Source: Mangrovimicrobium sp048323675
GTDB lineage: Bacteria > Pseudomonadota > Gammaproteobacteria > Pseudomonadales > Halieaceae
NCBI RefSeq assembly: GCF_048323675.1
Contig: NZ_JBLWFK010000005.1
Location: 523,303 to 587,302 of the forward strand
Length of the DNA: 64,000 nucleotides
Reading direction: 5' to 3'
The notes under the pieces were generated by a model. The model did no database searches and was not told the DNA's origin. It saw nothing but the letters and a program-made list of their open reading frames with translations. Shown here piece by piece: positions 1 to 9,952 of this stretch; position 1 is the stretch's first letter; every line of letters starts with the position of its first letter. The translations under genes and the position numbers were made by a program.

Positions 1-142
1 CATGGTTGTCGCGAATCTGCGGCGGGTGGTGCTGGAACAGGCCGTGCAGGTGCTGCAGCAGGATGGCTTCCTCCAGCCCGATCGTCGCCGCCAGTCCGGG
101 TGAAAAGACCAGTTGGCGTTCGGGGACGAGCGAGGATTCCAT
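1..142 (-). CDS. DnaT-like domain protein, N-terminal part only
   Basis: The first 47 codons of a minus-strand gene are visible; the rest lies beyond position 1. The ATG is at 142-140. The visible protein begins MESSLVPERQLVFSPGLA and continues with an IGLEEAILLQHL stretch. This resembles the N-terminal winged-helix-like region of DnaT-type proteins (primosomal or SSB-binding) that lie beside radA in pseudomonads and relatives. It is transcribed divergently from radA. The family call rests on the short N-terminal pattern only. Confidence 0.55.
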   Translation of the reverse strand, partial: MESSLVPERQLVFSPGLAATIGLEEAILLQHLHGLFQHHPPQIRDNH

Positions 143-287
143 CGTTGCCTTTATCAGTTTTGGTGGGCGGTCTGATAGGATACCCAGCTGTGGCCAAGAA
201 CTACAGTGAATCTGGTGTTTGGTTGTTGTCTGGGTTTGCTCGGTGGACTGGGTGGCTTCGGTGGGTGGTTAGCCCGCCGAGCGCGAT

Positions 288-388
288 CCGGCACTTGCCC
301 ACTGGAACACGTCAAAAAGCGCACATCTGTGTGCAGACTCGGGTGGCGACATCCATGTCGCCACACGGTTCCAGTGGGCAAGTGCCGG
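288..388 (+). repeat. Structured inverted repeat, family A, copy 1
   Basis: Perfect 21-base arms at 288-308 and 368-388 enclose a 59-base core. The core contains two further hairpins: GCACA/TGTGC with a four-base loop (321-334) and GGCGACAT/ATGTCGCC with a CC loop (345-362). The predicted fold is a long stem closing a junction with two small hairpins. The core matches copies at 546-643 and 24894-24967, but the arms differ. Function unknown. Confidence 0.85.
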
Positions 389-545
389 CTCACACTCTAC
401 CTGCTGCGCACTGAACCGGATGAATCGCTATTCGACATTTGGATGCAGGTGAGTTTTAAAGACCTTGGCTCAGAGGTTCAGAGGCTCGAGAGTTTGAGGG
501 TTCGTCGTGACCAGGTTGGCATTGCTACTGAGCGAGCATGTGGGG

Positions 546-643
546 CGGATATCCCCTGCTGAAACCGTGAGGCGACAGGACGTCGCCAACCGAGCCTGCA
601 CATGGGTGTGCGCTGTTTGGCGTGTTTCAGCAGGGGATATCCG
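546..643 (-). repeat. Structured inverted repeat, family A, copy 2
   Basis: Perfect 20-base arms at 546-565 and 624-643 enclose a core that is the reverse-complement orientation of copy 1. Hairpins are at 571-587 (GGCGAC/GTCGCC) and 598-611 (GCACA/TGTGC, four-base loop). The arms are unrelated to those of copy 1 outside the innermost bases, yet are still fully complementary to each other. The stem can extend outward through a G-T pair to about 24 base pairs. It ends about 70 bases before radA. Confidence 0.85.
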
Positions 644-713
644 TCCCGCAGGCGTCAACCGAAGCCGCCACCCATTACAACGTGCCGCACCCTGAAGACC
701 CAACGGATACGAA

Positions 714-2084
714 ATGGCCAAACAGAAAACAGCGTACGTATGCACCGACTGCGGCTCCGACTACTCCAAGTGGCAGGGCCAGTGCGGTGACTGCGGCGCC
801 TGGAACACCATCAGTGAGGTGCGCCTCGGCCCGGCCAGGAGCACCGGCAGGGTAGCTGGCAACCGCGCCGGATTCGCCGGCGCGCTGGCCGGCGCAAAAA
901 CCCTGGCAGAAATCGACGTCGAGGACCTGCCGCGTTTCAGCTCCGGTGCCGGGGAGTTCGACCGGGTGCTGGGCGGCGGACTGGTGCCCGGTTCCGCCGT
1001 GCTGGTGGGCGGGCATCCCGGCGCCGGCAAGAGCACGCTGCTGCTGCAGACCATGTGCCATCTCGCCGGCAGCATGGAAGCCCTGTATGTGACCGGGGAG
1101 GAATCCCTGCAGCAGGTGGCGATGCGCGCCCGGCGCCTGCAACTGCCGCTGGATCGCCTGCGGATGATGTCCGAGACCAGCGTCGAGACCATCGCCGCCG
1201 CCGCGGAGGAATTCAAGCCGCGGGTGCTGGTCGTGGACTCGATCCAGGTAGTGCACAGCGAGGACATCGCCTCGGCCCCCGGCAGCGTGTCCCAGGTGCG
1301 CGAATGCGCCGCCTACCTGACCCGCTTCGCCAAGCAAAGCGGCACCGTGCTGTTCCTGGTCGGCCACGTCACCAAGGACGGCTCGCTGGCCGGCCCCAAG
1401 GTGCTGGAGCACATGATCGACTGTTCCATCCTGCTGGAGGGCTCCCACGATTCCCGTTTCCGCACCCTGCGCGGGCAGAAGAACCGCTTCGGGGCGGTGA
1501 ACGAACTGGGGGTGTTCGCCATGACCGAGCAGGGCCTGCGCGAGGTGAAGAACCCCTCGGCGATCTTCCTCGATCGCAGCCACGGCCCGGCGCCGGGAAG
1601 CGCGGTGATGGTGGTCTGGGAGGGTACCCGGCCGCTGCTGGTTGAGATCCAGGCGCTGGTGGACGACAGCCAGCTCGGCAACCCGCGCCGGGTGGCGGTG
1701 GGGCTGGAACAGAACCGGCTGGCGATGTTGCTGGCGGTCCTGCACCGCCACGGCGGCCTGCAGGTGGGCGACCAGGATGTGTTTGCCAACGTGGTCGGCG
1801 GGGTCAAGGTGCTCGAAACCAGTGCCGACCTCGCCCTGTTGCTGGCGATCGTCTCCAGCTACCGCGACCGCCTGCTGCCGCGGGATATGGTGGTGTTCGG
1901 CGAGGTGGGGCTGTCCGGCGAGATTCGCCCGGTGCCCTCGGGCCAGGAGCGTCTCTCCGAGGCCGCCAAGCACGGTTTCAAGCGGGCCATCGTGCCGAAG
2001 GCCAACGCGCCGAAAACCGCGCCGGCGGGTATGCAGGTAACGGCGGTGTCTACCCTGGCCGAGGCGCTCTCGGCGGTGGAGTGA
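714..2084 (+). CDS. radA: DNA repair protein RadA
   Basis: RadA is a RecA-like ATPase that aids branch migration and processing of recombination intermediates in the cytoplasm. The 456-residue protein has the expected N-terminal zinc ribbon (C10, C13, C24, C27), a Walker A motif GGHPGAGKST at about residues 99-108, the RadA signature KNRFG, and a C-terminal Lon-protease-like domain ending in the usual region. Length is normal for the family. The ATG at 714 places the zinc ribbon where it belongs. Next to it are a PP2C gene and a PilZ gene; the PilZ-radA proximity is also seen in Pseudomonas. Confidence 0.97.
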   Translation: MAKQKTAYVCTDCGSDYSKWQGQCGDCGAWNTISEVRLGPARSTGRVAGNRAGFAGALAGAKTLAEIDVEDLPRFSSGAGEFDRVLGGGLVPGSAVLVGGHPGAGKSTLLLQTMCHLAGSMEALYVTGEESLQQVAMRARRLQLPLDRLRMMSETSVETIAAAAEEFKPRVLVVDSIQVVHSEDIASAPGSVSQVRECAAYLTRFAKQSGTVLFLVGHVTKDGSLAGPKVLEHMIDCSILLEGSHDSRFRTLRGQKNRFGAVNELGVFAMTEQGLREVKNPSAIFLDRSHGPAPGSAVMVVWEGTRPLLVEIQALVDDSQLGNPRRVAVGLEQNRLAMLLAVLHRHGGLQVGDQDVFANVVGGVKVLETSADLALLLAIVSSYRDRLLPRDMVVFGEVGLSGEIRPVPSGQERLSEAAKHGFKRAIVPKANAPKTAPAGMQVTAVSTLAEALSAVE

Positions 2085-2278
2085 ATTCGGGCCCGGTTAC
2101 ACTTGCAAGTTCACCGGGCAGCGGCTTCACTGTGCTGATTGCAATAAGAACAATCCGGGCCGGTGTCCGGATTCCTGCTCTGGGCGGTGGGCGGCTGGTG
2201 GGCGAGAGCTGACCGCATGGCCCCAAACCAGAGCCGAGGTCAATTTGTCGTGGGGGCACACGAGATGCTGGATGCGCT

Positions 2279-3334
2279 GTGAAAGCCGGATTCAATGAGG
2301 CCGTCGGCGCGACCGACATCGGCCGTCGCAGCCACAACGAGGATTCCTGGCTGGTGCGCGCGGACCTCGGGCTGGTGCTGGTGGCGGATGGTGTCGGTGG
2401 CCACCTCGCCGGGGAGATCGCCAGCGCCATTACCTGTGAATCCATTGTCCGCGAAATCGAACTCGGCAAAAGCCTGGAAGACGCGGTACGTTGCGCCAAC
2501 CGTGATGTCGTGGCGGCGGTGGCGGCGGGACGCGGCAACCACGGCATGGCATCGACCGTGGTGGCGGCGCGCTTGCAGGGTGCCGACTATGAGGTGGCCT
2601 GGGTTGGTGACAGTCGCGCCTACCTGTGGGACGGCCAGCTCAAGCTGCTGAGCCGCGACCACTCCCTGATGGCACTGATGCTGGAGCGCGGCGAGGCAAC
2701 GCGGGAGGAGCTCCGCGACCACCCCCAGCGCAATGTAATCGTGCAGGCAATCGGCCTGCAGGCGGAGGACGACCTGAAAGTGGATATCAACCGCGGCAGC
2801 CTCTGTCGCGGCGAAATCCTGATGTTATGCAGTGACGGCCTGAGTGACGTCCTTGAAAACGATGACATCGCCCGGCTGCTCGGCGAAAAGGGGACCCTCC
2901 AGGAGCGCTGCCTGAAGCTTGTCAGTCGCTCCATCGAACAGGGCGGCAGTGACAATTCAACCGTGGTGCTGATGTCCGGTGTCGCCGAGGGCCCGGGGAC
3001 GCTGGAGCCGACGCTGGAGTGGGTGTTTGATCCGGCGACGGGCCGCATAGAGTATCGCAACGAGGCGGCGCCGGCCGTGCCGCTGCGCGCCTCCCGGAAT
3101 GCGCAGAACAAGCCCGGTACGCAACCGGGCGGCCAGGTGTCGCCCCACAGTACCCAGATGCTGTCGCGGGCCGCGCTGGAACAGGCGCTGGCAGAGGCCC
3201 AGGGTACCGGATCACGGGAGCTTGTGCGCGAAGCAGTCGCCGGCGGGAGAGGTCCGGGCCTGTGGATTGGCGGCGTGGTGGCCGTCCTGGCGCTGGCAGC
3301 CGTGCTGGCCTGGTATAGCGGCGGATTTGGCTAG
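2279..3334 (+). CDS. PP2C-family serine/threonine protein phosphatase
   Basis: A metal-dependent protein phosphatase of the PP2C (Stp1/PrpC) type, 351 residues, starting with GTG at 2279. Metal-binding motifs are in place: RRSHNED (D22), ADGVGGH (D37), CSDGLSD (D186) and GSDNSTVVL near residue 225. Unlike cytoplasmic Stp1-type enzymes of about 240-260 residues, it continues through a low-complexity linker to a single membrane helix at about 328-349, so the catalytic domain should be tethered facing the cytoplasm. No partner Ser/Thr kinase is nearby. An upstream ATG in the same frame is not available. Confidence 0.88.
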   Translation: MKAGFNEAVGATDIGRRSHNEDSWLVRADLGLVLVADGVGGHLAGEIASAITCESIVREIELGKSLEDAVRCANRDVVAAVAAGRGNHGMASTVVAARLQGADYEVAWVGDSRAYLWDGQLKLLSRDHSLMALMLERGEATREELRDHPQRNVIVQAIGLQAEDDLKVDINRGSLCRGEILMLCSDGLSDVLENDDIARLLGEKGTLQERCLKLVSRSIEQGGSDNSTVVLMSGVAEGPGTLEPTLEWVFDPATGRIEYRNEAAPAVPLRASRNAQNKPGTQPGGQVSPHSTQMLSRAALEQALAEAQGTGSRELVREAVAGGRGPGLWIGGVVAVLALAAVLAWYSGGFG

Positions 3335-3404
3335 TCAGCTGTCGATTGGCGGGCGCGGCCTGGCCTGGTCCCGGGCCTGCCCTTTGGCGGCGAGCGCGCC
3401 GCGA

Positions 3405-3770
3405 TCAGGATTCGTCCAGCAGGCCCAGTTCCGCTTCCAGGGTAGCGATATCCATGTGCTGTTCCAGCAGGTTGCGCAAGGGCAGGATGTTTTCGCGGTC
3501 GACATGCTGGACGGAAAAGCCCAGGCGCTGCGCTTCCACATGCTGCAGATAGGCGTACAGCTCCAGTTCTTCCCCGCCCGGGAGCGTGATGATCAGCGTG
3601 AAGGGTTCGTTGTACTGGGCATCCCAGGTCGCCGGCTGGGTGGTGGACGCGCCACCGAGGGAGATATCGATCAGTTGCAGCTGCCAGGTGCTGCCGCCCT
3701 GGTGAACGGCGACGGGGAGTTCGAGTGCTACCCGGGTGAAATGGCGTTTCTCATTGCGGTTATCGGACAT
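3405..3770 (-). CDS. PilZ-domain protein (MapZ-like)
   Basis: A 121-residue cytoplasmic protein, beginning MSDNRNEKRHFTRV. It has the c-di-GMP-binding PilZ signature: the RxxxR-type loop in EKRHFTRV near the N terminus and a D-I-S-L-G-G-A motif (D/NxSxxG) about 30 residues later. The overall length and the acidic leucine-rich tail resemble Pseudomonas PA4608 (MapZ), which binds the chemotaxis methyltransferase CheR. Like that gene it sits near radA. I chose the internal ATG at 3770 over a longer frame from 3833 because the extra 21 residues are unlike the family. No chemotaxis genes are in this window. Confidence 0.85.
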   Translation of the reverse strand: MSDNRNEKRHFTRVALELPVAVHQGGSTWQLQLIDISLGGASTTQPATWDAQYNEPFTLIITLPGGEELELYAYLQHVEAQRLGFSVQHVDRENILPLRNLLEQHMDIATLEAELGLLDES

Positions 3771-3958
3771 ATCACTCGCCGCTGTTGCAGAAGTTTCCGT
3801 CACTATAGCGCCAGAATCGGTGCTGGCAAACACCCTGGCGCGCAGCTGCCGGCGCGGCCGCAGTTGCCGACCGGGAAATCAGCGTCTACCTTGATTGTCG
3901 ACCCGACGGTTCAAGCCCGCCGCGGGACTACCCTGTCTTTGCTGCAAAGGATATTTCT

Positions 3959-4552
3959 ATGAATAAGACCCTGACCCGCCTGCTGGGCGCCGCTGCCTGC
4001 GCGCTCGCCCTGTCCCTTGGCGTCTCGCAACCGGCCAATGCTGCGGTGACCAGCGGCCGCGCCGCCCTGGTGGAGGCGGAAGCGGTGGTCGACGCCATCG
4101 ACCTCGACACTCGCCAGGTGACCCTGAAGTTCCCCGACGGGACCACCACCACGGTAACCGCGCCGGAGGTGGTGATCAAACTGGAGGATGTATCGATTGG
4201 CGACCGGCTGAAGGTGGCCTACATGACCGCGGTGGAAGGTGAGGTGCGCGAACCGACCGAAGAAGAGCTGGCCAATCCCTGGGTGGTCAGCGAGAAAGAT
4301 GGCGCCGGCATGGTTGACGGCCAGCCGACCGCGGGCGTCGCCCGGGTCATCCGCGCGGTTTGCACTATCGAGGGCATGAACCGCCTGCTGCGCACCGTGA
4401 CCGTGCTGGACCCCAAGGGGCGCGTGCATGTCATCGGCGATGTGGAGCCGGCCAAGATGGCAGGTGTAACCCTCGGCCAGACCGTCTTCATCGAATATCA
4501 GGAAGCGCTGGCGATGACCCTGGAGCCTGTGGGAAAGAGTAAGGCAGAATAA
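3959..4552 (+). CDS. Periplasmic protein with two small beta modules, function unknown
   Basis: A 197-residue protein with a clear signal peptide (about residues 1-29, cleavage after PANA-A). The mature part contains two similar modules, roughly residues 45-80 and 142-190. Each has the pattern V-x-A/V-I/L-D-x-x-x-R/G-x-V-x-L-x-x-P-D/K-G followed by V-x-I/L-G-D/Q-x-L/V-x-V/I-x-Y. This pattern is known from small exported beta-rich proteins of unknown role. It is monocistronic between a PilZ gene and ettA, both on the opposite strand. No catalytic residues are evident. Confidence 0.7.
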   Translation: MNKTLTRLLGAAACALALSLGVSQPANAAVTSGRAALVEAEAVVDAIDLDTRQVTLKFPDGTTTTVTAPEVVIKLEDVSIGDRLKVAYMTAVEGEVREPTEEELANPWVVSEKDGAGMVDGQPTAGVARVIRAVCTIEGMNRLLRTVTVLDPKGRVHVIGDVEPAKMAGVTLGQTVFIEYQEALAMTLEPVGKSKAE

Positions 4553-4553
4553 C

Positions 4554-4594
4554 GCCCCGCCGGGGAGCGGGGTGGCGGGGCCGGATTGCCGGCC
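4554..4594. terminator. GC-rich hairpins between convergent genes, possible terminator
   Basis: Directly after the stop codon at 4552 there are two overlapping GC-rich hairpins: GCCCCGCC/GGCGGGGC (4554-4561 with 4574-4581) and GGCCGG/CCGGCC (4579-4594). They lie between the convergent ends of the periplasmic-protein gene and ettA. There is no clean T-run after either hairpin, so intrinsic termination is uncertain. Confidence 0.35.
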
Positions 4595-4675
4595 AGTCAG
4601 CCGCTTTCCCGGCCTCCCCGGGAGGGTTTGTCTCGCTGCGGAGCCGTTCCCGGCCCCGCCAGGGGAGCGTCGCGA

Positions 4676-6343
<1,668 letters not shown>

Positions 6344-6671
6344 GGGGGTTCCGTGGGGGTGATTGCGATAACGCGCGAATTCTAGCAGCCGCGGGGGGTG
6401 GGCGCATCATTGGCCTCTATCACCATGCGACCCCGAAGCTCTCTCACCAGCGGGATTCGGGCTTACGGCGGAGCCACCTCCCTGAATTACGCTCAAAACG
6501 AGCACGCACCGGCGCATGTTCCGTGCGTCGAGTCAGTCGCTACCGCCATCCATGGCTCTCGCGACATACCGTACATCCTGTACATAAAACGCTTTCGAGT
6601 AAGCACGGGCCATGCGCCGGTGCGTGCGCTTACGAAGTACCACCCAATACTGCAGTAGCGAATCAAACGGA
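6344..6671. other. Intergenic region with one structured repeat
   Basis: This 328-base stretch separates the upstream side of ettA from the 3' end of the molybdenum hydroxylase operon. It contains a long stem-loop element at 6502-6627 and no convincing gene. The ettA promoter should lie near 6344-6450 on the minus strand; no clear boxes were found. Confidence 0.55.
6502..6627. repeat. Structured inverted repeat, family B
   Basis: Perfect 17-base arms at 6502-6518 and 6611-6627 enclose a 92-base core. The core holds a hairpin closed by GTCGC/GCGAC (6536-6565) with a perfect GCCAT-CC-ATGGC inside it (6545-6556). A second hairpin, GTACA-TCC-TGTAC, is at 6571-6583. The plan, a long outer stem with two internal hairpins whose tips read ATCCAT or ATCCTG, is the same as in family A although the core sequence differs. 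Confidence 0.75.
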
Positions 6672-9470
6672 TCAGCCCTGTGAACGCTGCCCGGTCACCT
6701 TCGCCTTGCCGAAGATCCCCATCTTCACCCTGCCGGAGATCGTGTCCCCCTCGACGACGAGATCGTACTTGAGGGTCAGCTTCATCGGCTTTTCCACCTT
6801 CAGGTCGAACTTCACCGAATTGCCTTCCACGGTGCCGCCGCTGAAGGGCTGCTGGCCCTCGGCGGCCTTGAGGTAGCCGCTGAGCGCGCTGCCGTCGGTT
6901 TCGAAGTGGCCGACCATCGGCTGCGGACCCACCGGGGAGGCCAGCACCATGTCCCAGTCACCGTCGACGACCACCGAGGCGCTGTCTGCGGCCTCAGGTT
7001 CCGGTTCGGGCGCGGCTGCAGGTGCGGGGTCCGCTACTACTGCGGCCGGGGCAGCAACGACCGGTGCCGGCGCCGCGTGGGCGGTGAGGTCCCGCCCCTC
7101 GATCACGCTGAGGATCTTCGGCGGGGTCAGCGGCAGGTCCACGGCGATCTCGCCGAAGGGGGAGATCGCGTCGGCAATGGCATTGACCAGGGTCGGGGTG
7201 CCGATAATCGCGCCGCCCTCGCCGACACCGCGCATGCCGCCCACCGATTGGGAGGGCGTGTTGCAGTGGACGAACTCGAACTCCGGCACGTCGGAAATCG
7301 CCGGCAGGTGGTAGTCCTTGTAGGTCGGGGTGACGATGTTGCCCTGGGTGTCGAAGTCGACTTTCTCCAGCAGCGCCATGCCGATGGCCTGGGCGAGGCC
7401 GCCGGAGACCTGGCCTTCCACCACCGCCGGGTTGATCGGGGTGCCGCAGTCCTCGGCGCTGATCCAGCGCAGGATACTGACGAAGCCGGTGTCCGGGTCC
7501 ACTTCCACCACGCAGGCATTGGCGGCGCTGGCGAAGGTCATGGGCGGCGGCTGGTAGCGGTGCTGCACTTCCAGCCCGGACTCGAAGCCCGGCGGCAGGC
7601 GGTCCGGCTCGCCGTAGGCGATATTGGCCAGTTCGCCGAGGCTCATGCTCTGCTCGGAACCCGCGGCATACACCACGCCGCGTTCGATGCTGATGGTGTC
7701 CACCGCGGCGTCGAGCAGGTGGGCGGCAAGAGTTTTCACTTTCTCCGCCAGCATGTCCGAGGCGAGAATTGCGGCGCCGCCGGCGATGACGCCCTGGCGG
7801 CTGCCGGCGGCCCCCGGGGAGAAGCCGCCGCGGGAGCTGTCGCCCTCGTAGATGGCGACGTTCTCGTAGTCGACCCCCAGCCGGTCGGCGATGATCTGCG
7901 CCATGGTGGTGGCGGTGCCGTGGCCCTGGGAGTGGGTGCTGAGCGTGGCGGTCACCTGGCCGGTGGGTTCGATGCGCACCTGCGCCAGCTCCCCGGTCAT
8001 GGTGGCGATAGCGCCCGCCGCGCCGGTCGGTTCGATATAGGCGGTGATGCCGAGGCCGAGGTAGCGGCCCTGTTCGCGGGCCTGGGCCTGTTCGCGGCGG
8101 AAGTCGTCGACATCGAAGTAATCGAGCAGCTTGTCCAGGCATTCCGCGGGGGTGACGTCCTCCAGCGGGATGCCCATGCAGGTGGTCAGCGGCTGGTCTT
8201 CCAGGCGCACCAGGTTGCGGCGGCGCAGCTCGACGGGGTCGATGCCCATCTTGCGCGCGGCGGCGTCGAGGGCGGTCTCGCGGACCAGGGATTCCATCGC
8301 CCAGGGGCCGCGGTAGGCGGCGTAGCCGACGGTGTTGCTGTACCAGCCGCGGGTGATGAAGCCGTACCGGGGCATTTTATAGGCGCCCCAGACAAACATG
8401 TGCACGGCGATATTGCACTCGGAAAGCTGGGGGAAGGCGCCGACATTGCAGCTGTAATCCCCGTAGGAGCCGAGCAGGCGGCCCTCGGCGTCGAAGCCGA
8501 TGTCCAGGGTCATCTCCTGCTCCCGGGCCTGGTTGGCGCCGGTCAGGTTCTCGTAGCGGTCCTCGATCCATTTCACCGGGCGGCGCAGGGCCAGCGCGGC
8601 GAGGATCACCGAGACTTCTTCCTTCCACGGGTGGTTCTTCAGGCCAAAGCCGCCGCCGACGTCCTTGGCGATCACCCGCACGGCGGTCTGCGGCAGGCCG
8701 AGGGCCATGGAGACCCAGCGGGCGACCATGTGCGGACTCTGGCAGGTGATATAGAGCGTGAGCTCCTCGGCGCCCTCGGGACAGGCGACGACGCCGCGGG
8801 TTTCCATCGGCGACTGGGAGATGCGCTGGTGCACCACGCTATGCGAAATGTGGAAAGCCGCGTTTTCCAGTGCCGAAGCGAGTTCGTCCTCGATGTCCTC
8901 GTCGCCCATCTCGGCGTTGAGGTTGTCGTCCATGTCCGGGTGCACCGGCGCACCGCTGCGCGCGTCGGCGATGCTCACCACCGGGGTTTCCTCGGCGTAC
9001 TCGACCTCCACCAGCGAGGCGGCATCCTCGGCGATGGCGCGGCTCTCGGCGATCACCAGGGCCACCGGCTCGCCGGCGTAGGCGACGCGGCCGTCCGCCA
9101 GTGGCGTGGTGCGCACGTCCTGTGGTGTCAGGTAAAAGCTGAGCATCCTGACATTGAAGCGCGCCAGGTCGTCCTGGGTGAGGACAGCGGCGACGCCGGG
9201 TACTTCCCGCGCGGTTTGCAGGTCCATCGCCACGATACGGCCGCGGGCCACCGGGCTGCGGGCGAAGGCGGCGTAGAGCATGCCGGGTACCGAGATGTCA
9301 TCCACGTACTGGCCGTGGCCGGTGAGCAGGCGCGGGTCCTCCTTGCGGCGCACCCGCTGGCCGATGTAGCGCCCGGTGGTGATGCCGGGTTTGGCGTCCT
9401 TCTGCGCCGGCTGTTCCGCCTCGGGAATCTTTTCCAGTTCGTTAGCCGGAGGATTGCTCAGGTCGTTCAT
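6672..9470 (-). CDS. Molybdenum hydroxylase large subunit (CoxL-like) with an extra C-terminal domain
   Basis: Molybdopterin cytosine dinucleotide-binding catalytic subunit of the xanthine dehydrogenase/CO dehydrogenase family, 932 residues. The start (ATG at 9470, preceded by GGAGG) overlaps the small-subunit stop. The active-site loop reads AYRGPW (about 385-390), closer to the form II AYRGAGR pattern than to the AYxCSFR of true aerobic CO dehydrogenase. The conserved GVGEGG motif with its catalytic Glu is present. After a Pro/Ala/Glu-rich linker (about 795-827) there is a beta-rich domain of about 100 residues beginning at a DGDWDMVL segment, absent from standard CoxL proteins. The substrate cannot be told from sequence. 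Confidence 0.9.
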   Translation of the reverse strand: MNDLSNPPANELEKIPEAEQPAQKDAKPGITTGRYIGQRVRRKEDPRLLTGHGQYVDDISVPGMLYAAFARSPVARGRIVAMDLQTAREVPGVAAVLTQDDLARFNVRMLSFYLTPQDVRTTPLADGRVAYAGEPVALVIAESRAIAEDAASLVEVEYAEETPVVSIADARSGAPVHPDMDDNLNAEMGDEDIEDELASALENAAFHISHSVVHQRISQSPMETRGVVACPEGAEELTLYITCQSPHMVARWVSMALGLPQTAVRVIAKDVGGGFGLKNHPWKEEVSVILAALALRRPVKWIEDRYENLTGANQAREQEMTLDIGFDAEGRLLGSYGDYSCNVGAFPQLSECNIAVHMFVWGAYKMPRYGFITRGWYSNTVGYAAYRGPWAMESLVRETALDAAARKMGIDPVELRRRNLVRLEDQPLTTCMGIPLEDVTPAECLDKLLDYFDVDDFRREQAQAREQGRYLGLGITAYIEPTGAAGAIATMTGELAQVRIEPTGQVTATLSTHSQGHGTATTMAQIIADRLGVDYENVAIYEGDSSRGGFSPGAAGSRQGVIAGGAAILASDMLAEKVKTLAAHLLDAAVDTISIERGVVYAAGSEQSMSLGELANIAYGEPDRLPPGFESGLEVQHRYQPPPMTFASAANACVVEVDPDTGFVSILRWISAEDCGTPINPAVVEGQVSGGLAQAIGMALLEKVDFDTQGNIVTPTYKDYHLPAISDVPEFEFVHCNTPSQSVGGMRGVGEGGAIIGTPTLVNAIADAISPFGEIAVDLPLTPPKILSVIEGRDLTAHAAPAPVVAAPAAVVADPAPAAAPEPEPEAADSASVVVDGDWDMVLASPVGPQPMVGHFETDGSALSGYLKAAEGQQPFSGGTVEGNSVKFDLKVEKPMKLTLKYDLVVEGDTISGRVKMGIFGKAKVTGQRSQG

Positions 9471-9952
9471 GCCTGTTCCTCCGTGGCGTCGTAGGCCAGC
9501 GCCCGCACCGCCTTGCGAATCCCCTGGTAGCCGGTGCAGCGGCAGATATTGCCGGACAGCGCCGCCACCATCTCCTCCTCGGTCGGCTTCTGTTCGCCGG
9601 CGGTTATTGCCGCCAGGGTCATCACGAAGCCCGGGGTGCAGAAGCCGCACTGCAGGCCGTGGGAGTCCATCAGCGCCTGCTGTACCGGGTGCAGGGTGCC
9701 GTCCGCCGCGGCGAGGCCTTCCACGGTGGTGACCTCGGCGCCGTCGGCCTGGACCGCCAGCATCAGGCAGCTGCGCACGGCGGTGCCGTCCACCATCACG
9801 GTGCAGGCGCCACAGACCCCGTGTTCACAGCCGAGGTGAACGCCGGTATAGCCCGCCTTGTCGCGCAGGAAGTCGGCCAGCGACATGCGGGCTTCGATGT
9901 TGCCGCGGTGCTGCTGGCCGTTGATGGTCAGTTCGATTTTATGCTCGCTCAT
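9467..9952 (-). CDS. Molybdenum hydroxylase [2Fe-2S] small subunit (CoxS-like)
   Basis: Iron-sulfur subunit that passes electrons from the molybdenum centre to the FAD subunit, 161 residues. The plant-type cluster motif CEHGVCGAC is near residue 43, and the second cluster motif CGFCTPG followed by CRCTGYQ is near 98-142. It overlaps the large-subunit start by four bases (ATGA) and the medium-subunit stop by four bases, so the three subunits are translationally coupled in the order M-S-L. Confidence 0.95.
   Translation of the reverse strand: MSEHKIELTINGQQHRGNIEARMSLADFLRDKAGYTGVHLGCEHGVCGACTVMVDGTAVRSCLMLAVQADGAEVTTVEGLAAADGTLHPVQQALMDSHGLQCGFCTPGFVMTLAAITAGEQKPTEEEMVAALSGNICRCTGYQGIRKAVRALAYDATEEQA

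Larger units (their letters stand above)
143..713. other. Intergenic region holding two long structured repeats
   Basis: This 571-base stretch between the DnaT-like gene and radA has no convincing coding sequence. It holds two copies of a structured inverted-repeat family, in opposite orientations (288-388 and 546-643), separated by about 157 bases of non-repetitive DNA. Promoters for both flanking genes should lie here, but I could not identify a clear pair of -35 and -10 boxes. Confidence 0.6.

Noticed and set aside
288..643. CRISPR array or integron attC sites
   Set aside because: There are no regularly spaced identical direct repeats with spacers, copies are in opposite orientation, and no cas or integrase gene is present.
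675..1973. A long open frame on the minus strand opposite radA
   Set aside because: It mirrors the radA codon pattern in GC-rich DNA, has a His/Gln/Ala-rich composition without domains, and radA is certain.
6672..9470. True aerobic carbon monoxide dehydrogenase
   Set aside because: The active-site loop is AYRGPW, lacking the Cys of the AYxCSFR loop that marks form I CO dehydrogenase.
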